A stretch of DNA of 64,000 nucleotides from Symsagittifera roscoffensis. Taxonomy: Eukaryota > Xenacoelomorpha > Acoela > Convolutidae. The DNA lies in contig NC_087062.1 in assembly GCF_963678635.1 (NCBI RefSeq), positions 23,828,177-23,892,176 on the forward strand. Reading direction: 5' to 3'. This document shows, one piece after another, positions 33,551 through 43,160 of this stretch (position 1 is its first letter; every line of letters starts with the position of its first letter). The notes under the pieces are model-generated. The model made no database searches. It was not told the origin of the DNA and saw nothing but the letters and a program-made list of their open reading frames with translations. The translations under genes and the position numbers were made by a program.

Positions 33551-34746
33551 TAAACGGGAGCAATTGGGAGGAGTGTTCCGCCCCAAGCGAGCGCTCACGC
33601 CAGGCAAATGATGGAGATGGAGCACGCAGCTATGCCGGGGCCCAGCAAAGTTCGAGAACAAATTACGAATCCAAGCACAGGGAGCGGCCCAGGGCAGCCC
33701 CATCGAGGCCAGGTTGGACAAACCCGTACCCGCCGGAGGCGGATGCCACCCCGGAGACAAGATTGGCCACTCTGCCACAAGTCAGATCTGTGCCAGATCT
33801 GACTACGGTCTCACAGGACATAAAGATGTTTGAGCCTCTCTTACATCGCTCGAAACATTCATCACCAAGCTCTCGAAGTCAACCGAGAGAGGAGAGAGGT
33901 CAAGAAGGACACTCAAAAAGCCGAAATCATACAAAGACGAGTCAGACGGTTGCATCGATACTTGGATAGAGGTGATGAAGTTGCACTTTGAAGAAGAGAA
34001 TCTCTCAAAGAAACAGGAATGCAGCGCACTGACAAGCAACCTGGAGGGTACCACCCCAAATTGTGTGATGGCGAACAAGGCCAATGAACGAGACAGCGCT
34101 TGCAAGATATTGGACATCCTGCTGAACCGTTTCGGCTCTGGAGTACAAGGGCATCAGGCTATGGTGAAGTTCGAAAAGAGGCGTCAAAGAGATGACGAAT
34201 CAATAGACAAGTTTTTGGACGACCTTGAATTACTCAGAAGGGGAAGCAATCCCGATGAGAGAATATCGGAGCGGAACTTAGCGATTGCCTCGAAGTTCAT
34301 GGATGGAGTAAAGAGTGACGAGCTGAAAGCCATGCTAGCCACACACTTCACCCTGTCGCCTGACCAAGTACCCACGCCCGATGATTTGCGTATGAAGTCG
34401 CGTGAGGACTTGCTCATAAAGCCGGGAGGGGGCAAAATTGTTACAGCAATTATGGCAACTACAGCGGAACAAACACTGGCGCGAACTCCAATTGGTACAG
34501 ACCTCGTGACGACATGGATGAGAGGAGGTCATGTGCGAATTGTGGCTCGATGGACCACCATGTTTCCGCCTTTTCTGCTTACAAACAGAACATGAAAGCG
34601 ATAGGCTACTTTCTCGATGACGTTGATGCGACCGACGAGGACCACGAAGAGTACGTCAGAGGACTCATAATGAAGTATGGATCGAGGTGCTTCTTCTGTA
34701 ATTTAGAGGGACATTTCAATCGGATTGCACTCAATTTAGGGATGCA
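33551..34746 (+). pseudogene. gag: gag capsid and nucleocapsid region of element C
   Basis: After a proline/arginine-rich stretch (33,551-33,970), 33,972-34,595 encodes a retrotransposon capsid-like helical region (ILDILLNRFGSGVQGHQAMV, FEKRRQRDDESIDKFLDDLE, IASKFMDGVKSDELKAMLA). A shift then gives two CCHC zinc knuckles about 52 residues apart: the first at 34,532 (C-A-N-C, x4, H; its last cysteine is now phenylalanine) and the second at 34,688 (CFFCNLEGHFNR), whose last cysteine is restored by reading one base later at about 34,720. The nucleocapsid knuckles bind element RNA in related elements. Shifts and one lost ligand make this copy defective. Confidence 0.75.
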
Positions 34747-35882
34747 GTGGCGGATTCGAAACATCCCCATCATGAAGAAGCGCTTCCAGGCGTCAAAGCC
34801 AGTCGAGCACGTCTGATGAACGAGGCTGAGTCTCGGAGAAAAGAAACGACACCAAGCACCTTTACGACTAAGAAGGTGAAGACCTTGCCTAATGAGGTGT
34901 TAGCCTCGAGCTTGGAGGCAGAGTCGGCCGGCCCGCTCAAGGTGGATTATGGCTTAGCGGCGAGGACAGCGTTACAGAATGTCCAACAGGAGCTAGCCAC
35001 GAAGGAAATTGAGCAATGGGTGAGGTCAGAACTGAAAAGAACAGATCTTCGGGAAAAATTTGACATCCTGGGGAAAACAACGAAAGAAGAATACAAGCAG
35101 GAACCCAGAAAGCCGGGACTAAAGCTAAATGTTATTTTGGGTAAAACCTTTGGCATGACGAAAGAAGGAACGAAGATAATGTCCATTATTTCGGTCGCAG
35201 GACACCAGGTGGTCAAGAACTTGAGTGAACCGTCCGAGATTACGCTGGCACACCTGGACATTTATACGGACTACCCGAGGGAGAAGGATCCCAAGTTGGA
35301 CTCCAGGGCAGTGCTAGCGCTGCTCACGACAGGAGGTCCACGGATGCAGTGGTCAGCGTCAAGCCAGTCAGCACCTGGACTGATATGGGCTTTGACAGGT
35401 CGGATCTTATACCGACAAACATCAGACTGGCTGCTGCCAATCAGGGAGCAATCTATGTGACAGGACGGACCCCGATTATATCACTGCAGCTTGGAGGAAG
35501 ACACCTTTGAATGAGCTTCCTGGTGGTGGAAAATTTGGACGAATTCGATCAATTCATCCTGGGAAGGGACTTCGTACGCAACTTTGATGTCACGATTGAC
35601 CTCAACGACGGGTTGATCAGCATCAAAGATCCTGAGAGGAAGTATGAAAAGAAACCTGTTAATAAGATCTTAATTAACCAGGCTAAGGTGCCAATATTTC
35701 TGGATCGAAAAGTTAGATTGAAACCAAACCAAGCCGTGGTAGCGAAGTTTAGGATGAGGAATCTAAAAGAATTCAGTAATGACAGACAGGTGTGTCTGGT
35801 ACCCAATCCAAGCAGTAAGAGCTCGGATATTTTAGGAAGAAGTTTCTCACTCAGAGCGATCTGTGTGAGAGTGTGTTGTTGA
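34747..35882 (+). pseudogene. pol: Protease region of element C, active site deleted
   Basis: 34,747-35,340 continues from the nucleocapsid (ADSKHPHHEEALPGVKASRA) through a helical linker to ALLTTGGPRMQ. The sequence then jumps to VVSVKPVSTWTDMGF and RLAAANQGAIYVTGRTPI, which is the part that normally follows the D-T/S-G catalytic triad of a retropepsin; no DTG or DSG is present, so a deletion at about 35,345 has removed it. 35,511-35,882 has the protease C terminus and RT lead-in (FLVVENLDEFDQFILGRDF, VRNFDVTIDLNDGL). The class assignment (aspartic protease) comes from the ILGRDF-type word and from position between Gag and RT. Confidence 0.7.
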
Positions 35883-37115
35883 ACACAGAAGCAACCACAG
35901 TGGCAATACAGAGGGGAAAGAAACTTGGCTACTACGCATTGCCTCTGAACACAGACTTTCAGAGTGTGGAGAACTTGAAAAACGAAATGTTCCTTGCACG
36001 CGAACCAGGAATGTATACTGGAGAGAATAAATGAATTGAAATCTTCTAAGAAGTTGTTTTCAATGAAATCGGAGACAGATGATGTGTTGTCTAGTTGTTC
36101 AAATTTTCCCGAGAGACCAACAGAAACAGAGTTAGCAGCAAATAAACCTGTCCTGCGCGAGATAGCACATCTGATGGGATAAATATCAGACCGAGAACTA
36201 GATTCGCTTAGGGCGGTGCTAAATCGGAATGCAGACGTTTTTTCAAAGCATAAGGCCGACACACTCAGAAAGCAAGATCGTGAGAAAACTGGCTTCGCGT
36301 GCGAGCTGGGATTGTTCCAGTGGAAGAGGATGCCGTTCGGATTGTGCAACGCGACGGCCACATTCCAGCGAGTGATGGCCCAGGCACTCAGGAGTGTGAC
36401 AAAGAAATACGGGAACCTCGTCACGTGTTATGTCGATGACGTCTTGATAGCAACACCAACCCTAGAGGATCACATAGAGAGGTTGGATGAGGTGTTTACT
36501 TGCATGAAGCAGGCGGGCCTGAAGTGTAAACCCTCAAAGTGTGAAATCCTCAGAGACTCCATAAAACATCTGGGCCGCCTGGTGGATAAACATGGAGTGA
36601 GACCGGATCCCGAAGCGGTCGAAGCGGTCTTGACCTGGAAGGCACCCAAGACAGATACACAACTGATGAGCTTTTTGGGGTTTGCTAACTATTATCGGGA
36701 GTTCGTCAAGGGATACGCTGATAAGATATACCACATGCAGCATTTGATGAGAAATAAAGGCAAAAAATTCACTTGGACTGATGAGGCACAAGTTTCATTT
36801 GAAAATATTAAACGTGAAATTTGCGAGGCACCGGTCCTCGGCATGCCAACAGGGAAGGGGATGTTCGTGTTAGACACGGATGCATCAGTAGTTGCGATAT
36901 CAGGCATACTTCACCAGGAGCAAGAGTGGAACGGGAGAACGGTTCTCCGTCCAATAGCCTACGGGTCCTGAGCGATACTGAGATGAAGTAAGTCGCACCA
37001 AAAGCGGAAATGTTTGCGGTGATCACTTTCGTGGAAAAATACAGGGTCTACTTGGGGAGTGCTCCCTTCAATTTGCGTGTGGACAATCGTGCCCTTGCCT
37101 AGCTGAAAACCTAAT
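35883..37115 (+). pseudogene. pol: Reverse transcriptase and RNase H of element C, internally deleted
   Basis: 36,216-36,971 is open. It begins LNRNADVFSKHKADT, then jumps straight to LRKQDREKTGFACELG: about 450 bases of RT fingers and palm including the first catalytic aspartate, present in element M at 27,800-28,200, are missing. The remaining part has FQWKRMPFGLCNATATFQR, YVDD at 36,429-36,440, KCEILRDSIKHLGRLVDKHG, VRPDPEAVEAVLTWKAP, FLGFANYYREFVKGYADKIY and the RNase H start FVLDTDASVVAISGILHQEQ. After a stop at 36,969 RNase H continues in broken frames (EMFAVITFVEKYRVYLGSAP). The enzyme cannot work; Ty3/gypsy class is clear. Confidence 0.85.
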
Positions 37116-37117
37116 CG

Positions 37118-38257
37118 ATGGACCAAAGTTATACCACAAGACGGTCGTTGGATCGTGAATACCACAAGATCATAGAGCACCGTACCCGTGACAAGCACCA
37201 AAATGCTGATAGCCTCAGTGAAAAGACAGAATTTTATGAGCGCTTAGAGGAGAAGCAGGCCAATCAGGCAGAAATCAAAAATGGATTTTCATTTCTAGAT
37301 AAGGAAAACTACGATAAACTACCACTAACCAGGTGGCTGGACAAGTCAGGGCACCCCATACCAGGACACCCTGAATTTCCGGTGGAGACGGCCGCTAAAA
37401 TAAAGCTATTGGCCAGGGGTGATCCTGTCACATTGGATCTGCTAGACCGATCCAATCTGGTGTAGCAAGAGCTTACCAGGCTGGGTATAAACAGCATAGC
37501 CCTGCTAAATAGGACTGTGAACGTGGCGCCGGACGTCATGGGGAAGCTCCGTGACTTGCTGGATAGAAAAGTCGACACACATGATCATGAGTGGATGAAG
37601 ACCGTCCAACGGTTGAGCGTCACTGAGAGAACAGAGAAGAGGCAAGTGACCATTCGCAGTCGCAATGTTCAACGGGATTGCCGGTCGATAGTGAACCAGC
37701 TGGTGAACTCAATGCCGAAGGATGTCTTTTTGAGGACTTCGTTCGCAGAACGTGGGACATCGACCCAGGTCCAAGCCACTAAAGACGTCAGGGTCAAGTC
37801 GAAATCCAGCTTCACAAGAAAAGTACAATTTACGGATGCAAGGGAAGAGTACGAACCGAGCTTGGATCGTTCATCCGGGGACGAGACAATGTCCGGAGAG
37901 TCAGGCACTTTCGAGCCCGTACAGGACGACTTGTCCGGGGAGACAATGTCGGGACAACCAAAGGACAGAACGTTGTCCGGGGAGCCGGGTTCAAAGCGAC
38001 CAAGGGACAAAGTTTTGTCCGGGGAGTCGGGAAACATCGCAGACAGACCGGAACATAAAGATGTGGAATCCATCGGCTCGGGTGATGACTCGAGGCCCCA
38101 GTCCTGGGAGAACACATTGGAGACTACTTCCAAGTCTGATCTTTTGGAGATTGCGATTCATTCCTGGCTGGTGGAATGGAACAGCGCGGGCTGGATCGGG
38201 AAATGCATCAGGACCCGGACAGAGACAGGTATACCTCTGATGAAGAGGGCACTGTAG
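37118..38257 (+). pseudogene. pol: RNase H end and SGE-repeat linker of element C pol
   Basis: 37,118-37,465 includes DQSYTTRRSLD and the IIEHRTRDKHQNADSLSE word typical of the end of gypsy RNase H. It is followed by a linker unusual for its length (about 250 residues before integrase): LTRWLDKSGHPIPGHPEFPV, SIVNQLVNSMPKDVFLRTS, then a repeat zone at about 37,880-38,030 in which S-G-E or S-G-Q recurs at MSGES, LSGET, MSGQP, LSGEP and LSGES, coded by TTGTCCGGGGAG-like units. The same linker is in both element M units. A stop at 37,463 and a shift near 38,160 break it. Confidence 0.75.
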
Positions 38258-39708
38258 TGGACAATGCCGCAGATGAGCTTGAACTGATAGCGGTGTCGAA
38301 ACGCGCAACCAGGTTACTGCCACATGGTACGGTCGACCGTACCAATCTAGAGCCATCTGTTCAGGAAGCAACACCTTTGAAGAAGATATGGTGTGTCAAG
38401 TTGATGGATGATGCCCACTCCCCGGAGGTAATAAGCGGACAATTGAACGTGGTAAAGACATATCTAAAAGCCAGATACCGACCGTTGGACCTCCTAAGGG
38501 CTCAACGAAATGATAGAATGACGAGCAATCTGAAAAGATGGATCGAGAACGGGGCACCTGACAAGGGAGATTTAGAGGAAGACAGCTATAAGATCTTGAA
38601 GCAGTTCTATCTGAAGATAAAAGATTTGTTTTACCTGAACAAAGACGGAATCGTAGCCTGTAGGAAGAAGAAGACGCAAGGAAGAAGACAAGGTCCTCTA
38701 CAAGTATAAATCAATCGTAATACCACAGTTATACCAGACCGAATTGCTCTTTCGTTCACATGATCAGATGGGCCATCAAGGCGTGGAAAAAGTGTACAAC
38801 AGGATACAGAAACGATTCGAATGGCCTGGTTTGAAGGAGGCTTGTGAAAAGTGAATCTCTGCATGCTTGTCGTGTCAACAGGCGAAGGACCCCAGGAAAC
38901 TAAGGTTCCCTCTGCAGTAAATAGAGTCATCGGGATTCAACGAAGTAGTGCAAATTGATCATCAGAAGATATGCATGACAGCCACGGTCTAAAACCAGTT
39001 GCTGGTAATGATCGATCATTTCACGAAATATGCAGAGGCAGCCACCTGCATGACAGCATTAGCGGAAGAAACATGCGATCACTTGATAAATGTGTGGATA
39101 GCGAGGCTGCCCCATCACATTCCAATCGGACAAAGGCAAAGCATTCGTGGGCGATCTCACGAAGGAGTTAATGAAGAAGGTCGCAGGTGGCACAGGCACA
39201 CTCGACCACTTATCACCCACAAACGAATGGCCTAGTTGAAAGGCAAATGCGCACGCTGGTATCCATGTTGAGAGTCTGTTGCTCACGCTACATGGACGAC
39301 TGGGATAGACACTTGCCGCAAGTGATGGGCGCTTACAACAGCACAGAGCATTCCACCACGGGAATAAGTCCGCATATGATGCTAACTGGTCACGAAAAAG
39401 CTCTTCTATTAACGTTCTTCTACCCTGAGTATGAAGGGAAGAAAACAGCACCACAAAAGTACGTGCGTGATGTTATCAGAAGGCAGCAGGACCTCAATGA
39501 TTTATGCAGGAGGAACACGCAACAGGCGCAAATTAGACAAAAAAGGAGATTCGATAAAAAGGACTGCAGATGCAAAAGCCTACTCAGTCGGCGAATACGT
39601 CTGGGTGTTCCAGGAAGTAGTTCCACCAAAAGGAACCAAAAAAAAATATTAAAAAAATGGCGCGGCCCAATTCAAATAACAGAAGTGCACCAAGGAGGTC
39701 GGTTTTAA
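38176..39708 (+). pseudogene. pol: Integrase of element C
   Basis: 38,176-38,709 holds an acidic lead-in (DREMHQDPDRDRYTSDEEG) and KRWIENGAPDKGDLEEDSYK. The zinc-binding motif follows in shifted frames (SHDQMGHQGVEKVYN, CLSCQQAKDP). The catalytic triad can be found: aspartate in VVQID (codon 38,957-38,959), aspartate in FQSDKGKAF (39,129-39,131) and glutamate in TNGLVERQMR (39,238-39,240). 39,187-39,708 is open with HPQTNGLVERQ, AYNSTEHSTTGISPHMMLTG and a basic C-terminal tail. In-frame stops and at least two shifts inactivate it. Integrase joins the element DNA to the chromosome. Confidence 0.85.
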
Positions 39709-39924
39709 CGACTGAGCACCGGAAGAACAGCTCATTACGAAAACATCAAACCGCACAATACCTCATCAGAGGACTGGTGCATCCCAGCGGACTTGCAGGA
39801 GGGAGACTATTTGTTAGTGGATCCTGCTTGTGAAGTAAATGAAAGAGGTACGCGCGACAAAAACGACGGGAATGAGGTGGTAGTTAATTGCGATCTGCCA
39901 CTGGACCTGGAGTTGACCGAATGA

Positions 39925-41107
39925 GTGGAGGTGGATGACGAAACTCTACCTTATGCCGAAGAGGACTGGGACTTCCCAGAACAAACTGAAATTGACAAAG
40001 GAATACAATCTGACTTTCCTCTCACCATGGAGACACGCCAGAGCAAGCAAGGAAGGAACAAGAAGAAGTACAACCTGTGTAGCGAGGATTTCGTCGTAGA
40101 CAGGATAGTTTTAAGCAATCTGATTGAGTCGCTGGTGGGACTGGATATAAGTAGCGGTGCCAAGAGAGATCGACTTGGTCAATAACATGGATCAGGATTG
40201 GATCGACGATCGCTCCGAACCAGAAGTAGAGTTCAAACCAGAGGTGGAGCAGACTCATGAGCGAGAATTAACGAACTTGCGAGTGCTCGAATGGCTCCAT
40301 GATCTGCCGGCAGATCCTAAAGAGACGATCTTGACGATTCAGGATGTCGATAAAGACGGCATCAAATACGTCAGCCATGACAAAACGGAGTCCATCTGGG
40401 TCGCTCCAGATGGCCCTCTACGCGTTCCGCAATCCAACCTCGATCTGCTCGACTTTGGGCGATCGACGGGGACGTCGATGGATATTTTTGTCCGGGGAGT
40501 GGGGGTAGGACTCACCCACACCGCAAACCTGATCATTAAAAAATTAAAATCGGCAAGAAAAACCCGAGAACTGGAAACGGAAGGCGAGAACGCTAAAAAA
40601 TTACATTTTGGACGACTTTTTGAATCTTATTTTGACCTACCGAACCATTATTCAAACAATATTGTCATAACGGAGAGCGATTTTATACTCACGGAACGTA
40701 CATGCGCTATAGCGATAACCGCGGATGTAAGCTTCTAAACAGCGCTAGCGGCTGACTTTAAAAGAGAGTATAAGAGTATCGAGTTTTTATGGAAACAGAG
40801 GCCTGGTGTGGGAGGGATGATAGCGCTGCCCCCTGTTGCATCACAGATACTAGGGAAATATTTGTGTTTTCTGGTTACTAAGGCCACTGATAAGCAATAC
40901 GTAAATTCAGAGAGCTTGGTATTGGACTTGACTCGACTTAGGGATTTTCTGGTTGAGAGAGGAGTGTTCTTTCTCTCGTTACCAGTCTATGATCCCAATA
41001 GGGGAAAGCTACATCCGAGAGAGTTATACGCCCTTGTAGACATGATATTTTCAGAAACTGACATAGAGGTTTACTTACATAAAAGGTACTATCTTATTAT
41101 TTGCTAG
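39925..41107 (+). pseudogene. Macro-domain-like ORF downstream of integrase (element C)
   Basis: 39,925-40,160 is acidic; after a shift 40,157-41,107 is one frame with a single TAA (40,736), where the other copies have AAA. Up to about 40,600 are WLHDLPADPKETILTIQD and GRLFESYFDLPNHYSNN. From about 40,665 the layout follows macro domains of the TARG1/OARD1 type: CAIAITADVSF, TALAADFKREYKSIEFLW, RPGVGGMIALPP, LCFLVTKATDKQY, SLVLDLTRLRDFLVERGV, then LSLPVYDPNRG and LVDMIFSETDIEVYLHK. In TARG1 these positions are beta strands and helices of the ADP-ribose pocket. The usual G-C-G loop is replaced by V-Y-D-P-N-R-G in all copies. Fold: likely; enzymatic activity: unknown. Confidence 0.6.
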
Positions 41108-41565
41108 GAGTTGCATTCGGCGATAAGTGGTTTTTATTAAGTTTACTTTATAGATATTAGGATTAGGTTTTAGGCTAGCTACTAGGGATTACATTTTTAT
41201 GTAATAAAGTGAATATGTGATGTTTGTGTGTTATGTTATAGTTAGGTTATGTTTTATGTGTTGTTTGTGTCATAAAAGACCTGGAACACTCAAGGTAGTG
41301 GAGGTGACCGCGCTCATTTGTGTTACTTTTGAAAAGGTTGAAGGTGGACAATCCGCCTTGGTGCTAAGTTTTACATCAGCAATGAAGAAAAAATTTCAAT
41401 GGATAGTTTTTAATGACGTGAATGATGTTTTATCCTGAAAATGGGACGGCATGAAATGATGGTTTTAAGTCGTGACTAGCTTTTTAGATCTTGATTGATC
41501 CAATTTTGTTTATTGAATTTGACAAATCAGAAGGAACACGACGACAAAAGATAAACTATAGAAAG
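41108..41565 (+). promoter_or_regulatory. Conserved non-coding spacer before the giant polyprotein (element C)
   Basis: No open frame shared with the other copy, but several words agree with 20,257-20,700 (minus): GGTGGACAATCC, AATTTCAATGGA, GTGAATGATGTTTT. A pyrimidine-rich stretch ends in TTGACAAATCAG at about 41,518-41,529, a possible splice acceptor 37 bases before the ATG at 41,566. The spacer implies that the polyprotein is expressed separately from pol. Confidence 0.5.
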
Positions 41566-43157
41566 ATGGGTGACACGAATGATTTGATAGAATTTCTCTC
41601 AGCGAGTCTAGGAGCGACTCTGGACGAGATATATCAGCGGCTGATTGACTGTGACTTTGCACAAGAAGACCCGGGATCGGCGATGTTTGTGGTCGCGCTT
41701 TTCAACGCGTGAGGACGAGAGGGTCGAGAGAATCGCCCCACGGAAGTAGTGCTGATGCTGGCCTTCGGTGAGTCCGGGACCGCCGAGAGAGGTCAAAACC
41801 GACTAATGAGATGGCGGCGAGGAGAAATGTCTGGCCAGGACTTGGCTCGTGAGCCGGGACTAGGTGAGCAGAGGGATCACCGGCTAGGTGAGACGCCGCT
41901 ACCTGTTCAACCGGTACAGCCGCTCATCGGAGCAAAGAGACTACGTGATGGGCCGGGCCCGTCACGCTCAGTAGATTCTCCAACAGCTGCTCCTCCACTG
42001 ATAAGGGTGAGGATGATTGAGATAGAGATCCAGACCTCGGAGACGATTGAGACGTTGCAGAAAAAGGAAAAGGATCAGAGCGAGCTGTGTGCCAAGCTGC
42101 AGGAGTACAGGGCAATAGCTCGAGAAAGAGATGAATGGAAAAAGAAGTTCGAAGATCTGCAAATGGCCTTCAAGGGAGATGAGATAAAACACCTGAAGGA
42201 CCTATATTTGGCGAGGGTGAGCCAAGTGTCACCGGAGGTTCTGGCAATGTTGAACTCCTCGGAGGCATCCAGGGACACGCGTCCTAGGACGAAAGCACCG
42301 GAGCTGTGCGCACCGAGAGAGCCCGAGGCTCCTCAGCAGGCATCACATCCTGCTCCGAACCCAAGGAATACGATACCGGATCCTTCAGACACCTATTTGG
42401 CTCCCCGGTTTCAAGAGTCATTCAATAAGGTGGCCAGAGCAGCGATGAATGAGATCAACAGGGCCACTGGCCGGACGCTGGGTAGGGTCGTCCCTTCCCA
42501 ACGCCTTGATCGTTCCCCAACTAGCTCGGAGCGAACACCTCGAACCATAGCATCAACGGGGACTGCGCATGGCGGAACGATTCAGAAGTCTCGTGTAGTT
42601 GACATCAGGAAGACCCTAACGGTACTCAACCAGTTCGTGCAGGTAGCCGCGGAGCATATTCGAGCTTGCTTGAATGGCATGGGCTGGAACCCCGCCATAA
42701 AAAACCAGGCAATTCGCCCAGGGAGTCGTCATTTGGTTATAGGAGATAGTTTAATGAGGGATCTGAACGAGATCTTTGTCAATGGTAAGCAGACTACTGT
42801 TCTATCTTTTGGAGGAGCTTCCGTGGCTCTGGTCATCAAAATGATGGAGTTCCAGGGCGAAGATTACCTAGACACGTTGGTGATAATGCTCGGGACCAAT
42901 GACGTATCAAGGGCCCCTGTAACCCCAGAGGGCAAGTGGGAGCCCCTTTTGGTCTGCCTTTTGAATGAACTGAAGGAGAAATACAGACGCAGACTCGTGG
43001 TGCTGAGCACGATACCGCAGAACCCGGAGGTGGGGACGCCGGTGGCTGATTTCATGAACGGCAACGTGACCCGGTGGAACGAGATGACCCGCGGTCTGGT
43101 GAGAAGCAACCCCGGCGAGCTGCGACTCATGGATCCTGAGAACATCTCGCGCTCACC
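41566..43157 (+). pseudogene. Giant polyprotein part 1: coiled coil and SGNH hydrolase domain
   Basis: The start MGDTNDLIEFLSASLG is supported by element M. One in-frame TGA at 41,710 interrupts an otherwise open frame to 43,227. Residues about 145-220 form a charged coiled coil (LQKKEKDQSELCAKLQEY, DEWKKKFEDLQMAFKGDE). A proline-rich part follows, then an SGNH/GDSL domain: block I V-I-G-D-S with serine codon 42,748-42,750 (residue about 395), a glycine in LSFGGAS, block III L-G-T-N-D at 42,892, then RRLVVLSTIPQNP. The block V histidine (D-G-I-H-F) is at 43,161-43,175 in another frame. SGNH enzymes are esterases or acyl hydrolases; an esterase with a coiled coil is known in ORF1 of CR1-type LINEs, but not to me in Ty3/gypsy elements. 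Confidence 0.75.
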
Positions 43158-43160
43158 AGA

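Noticed and set aside
35549-36424. 291-codon minus-strand open frame
   Set aside because: Antisense shadow of protease/RT coding sequence, with no motif of its own.
37752-38240. Plus-strand open frame of 162 codons overlapping the pol linker
   Set aside because: Alternative frame of the SGE-repeat linker; the other frame is the one conserved in both element M units.
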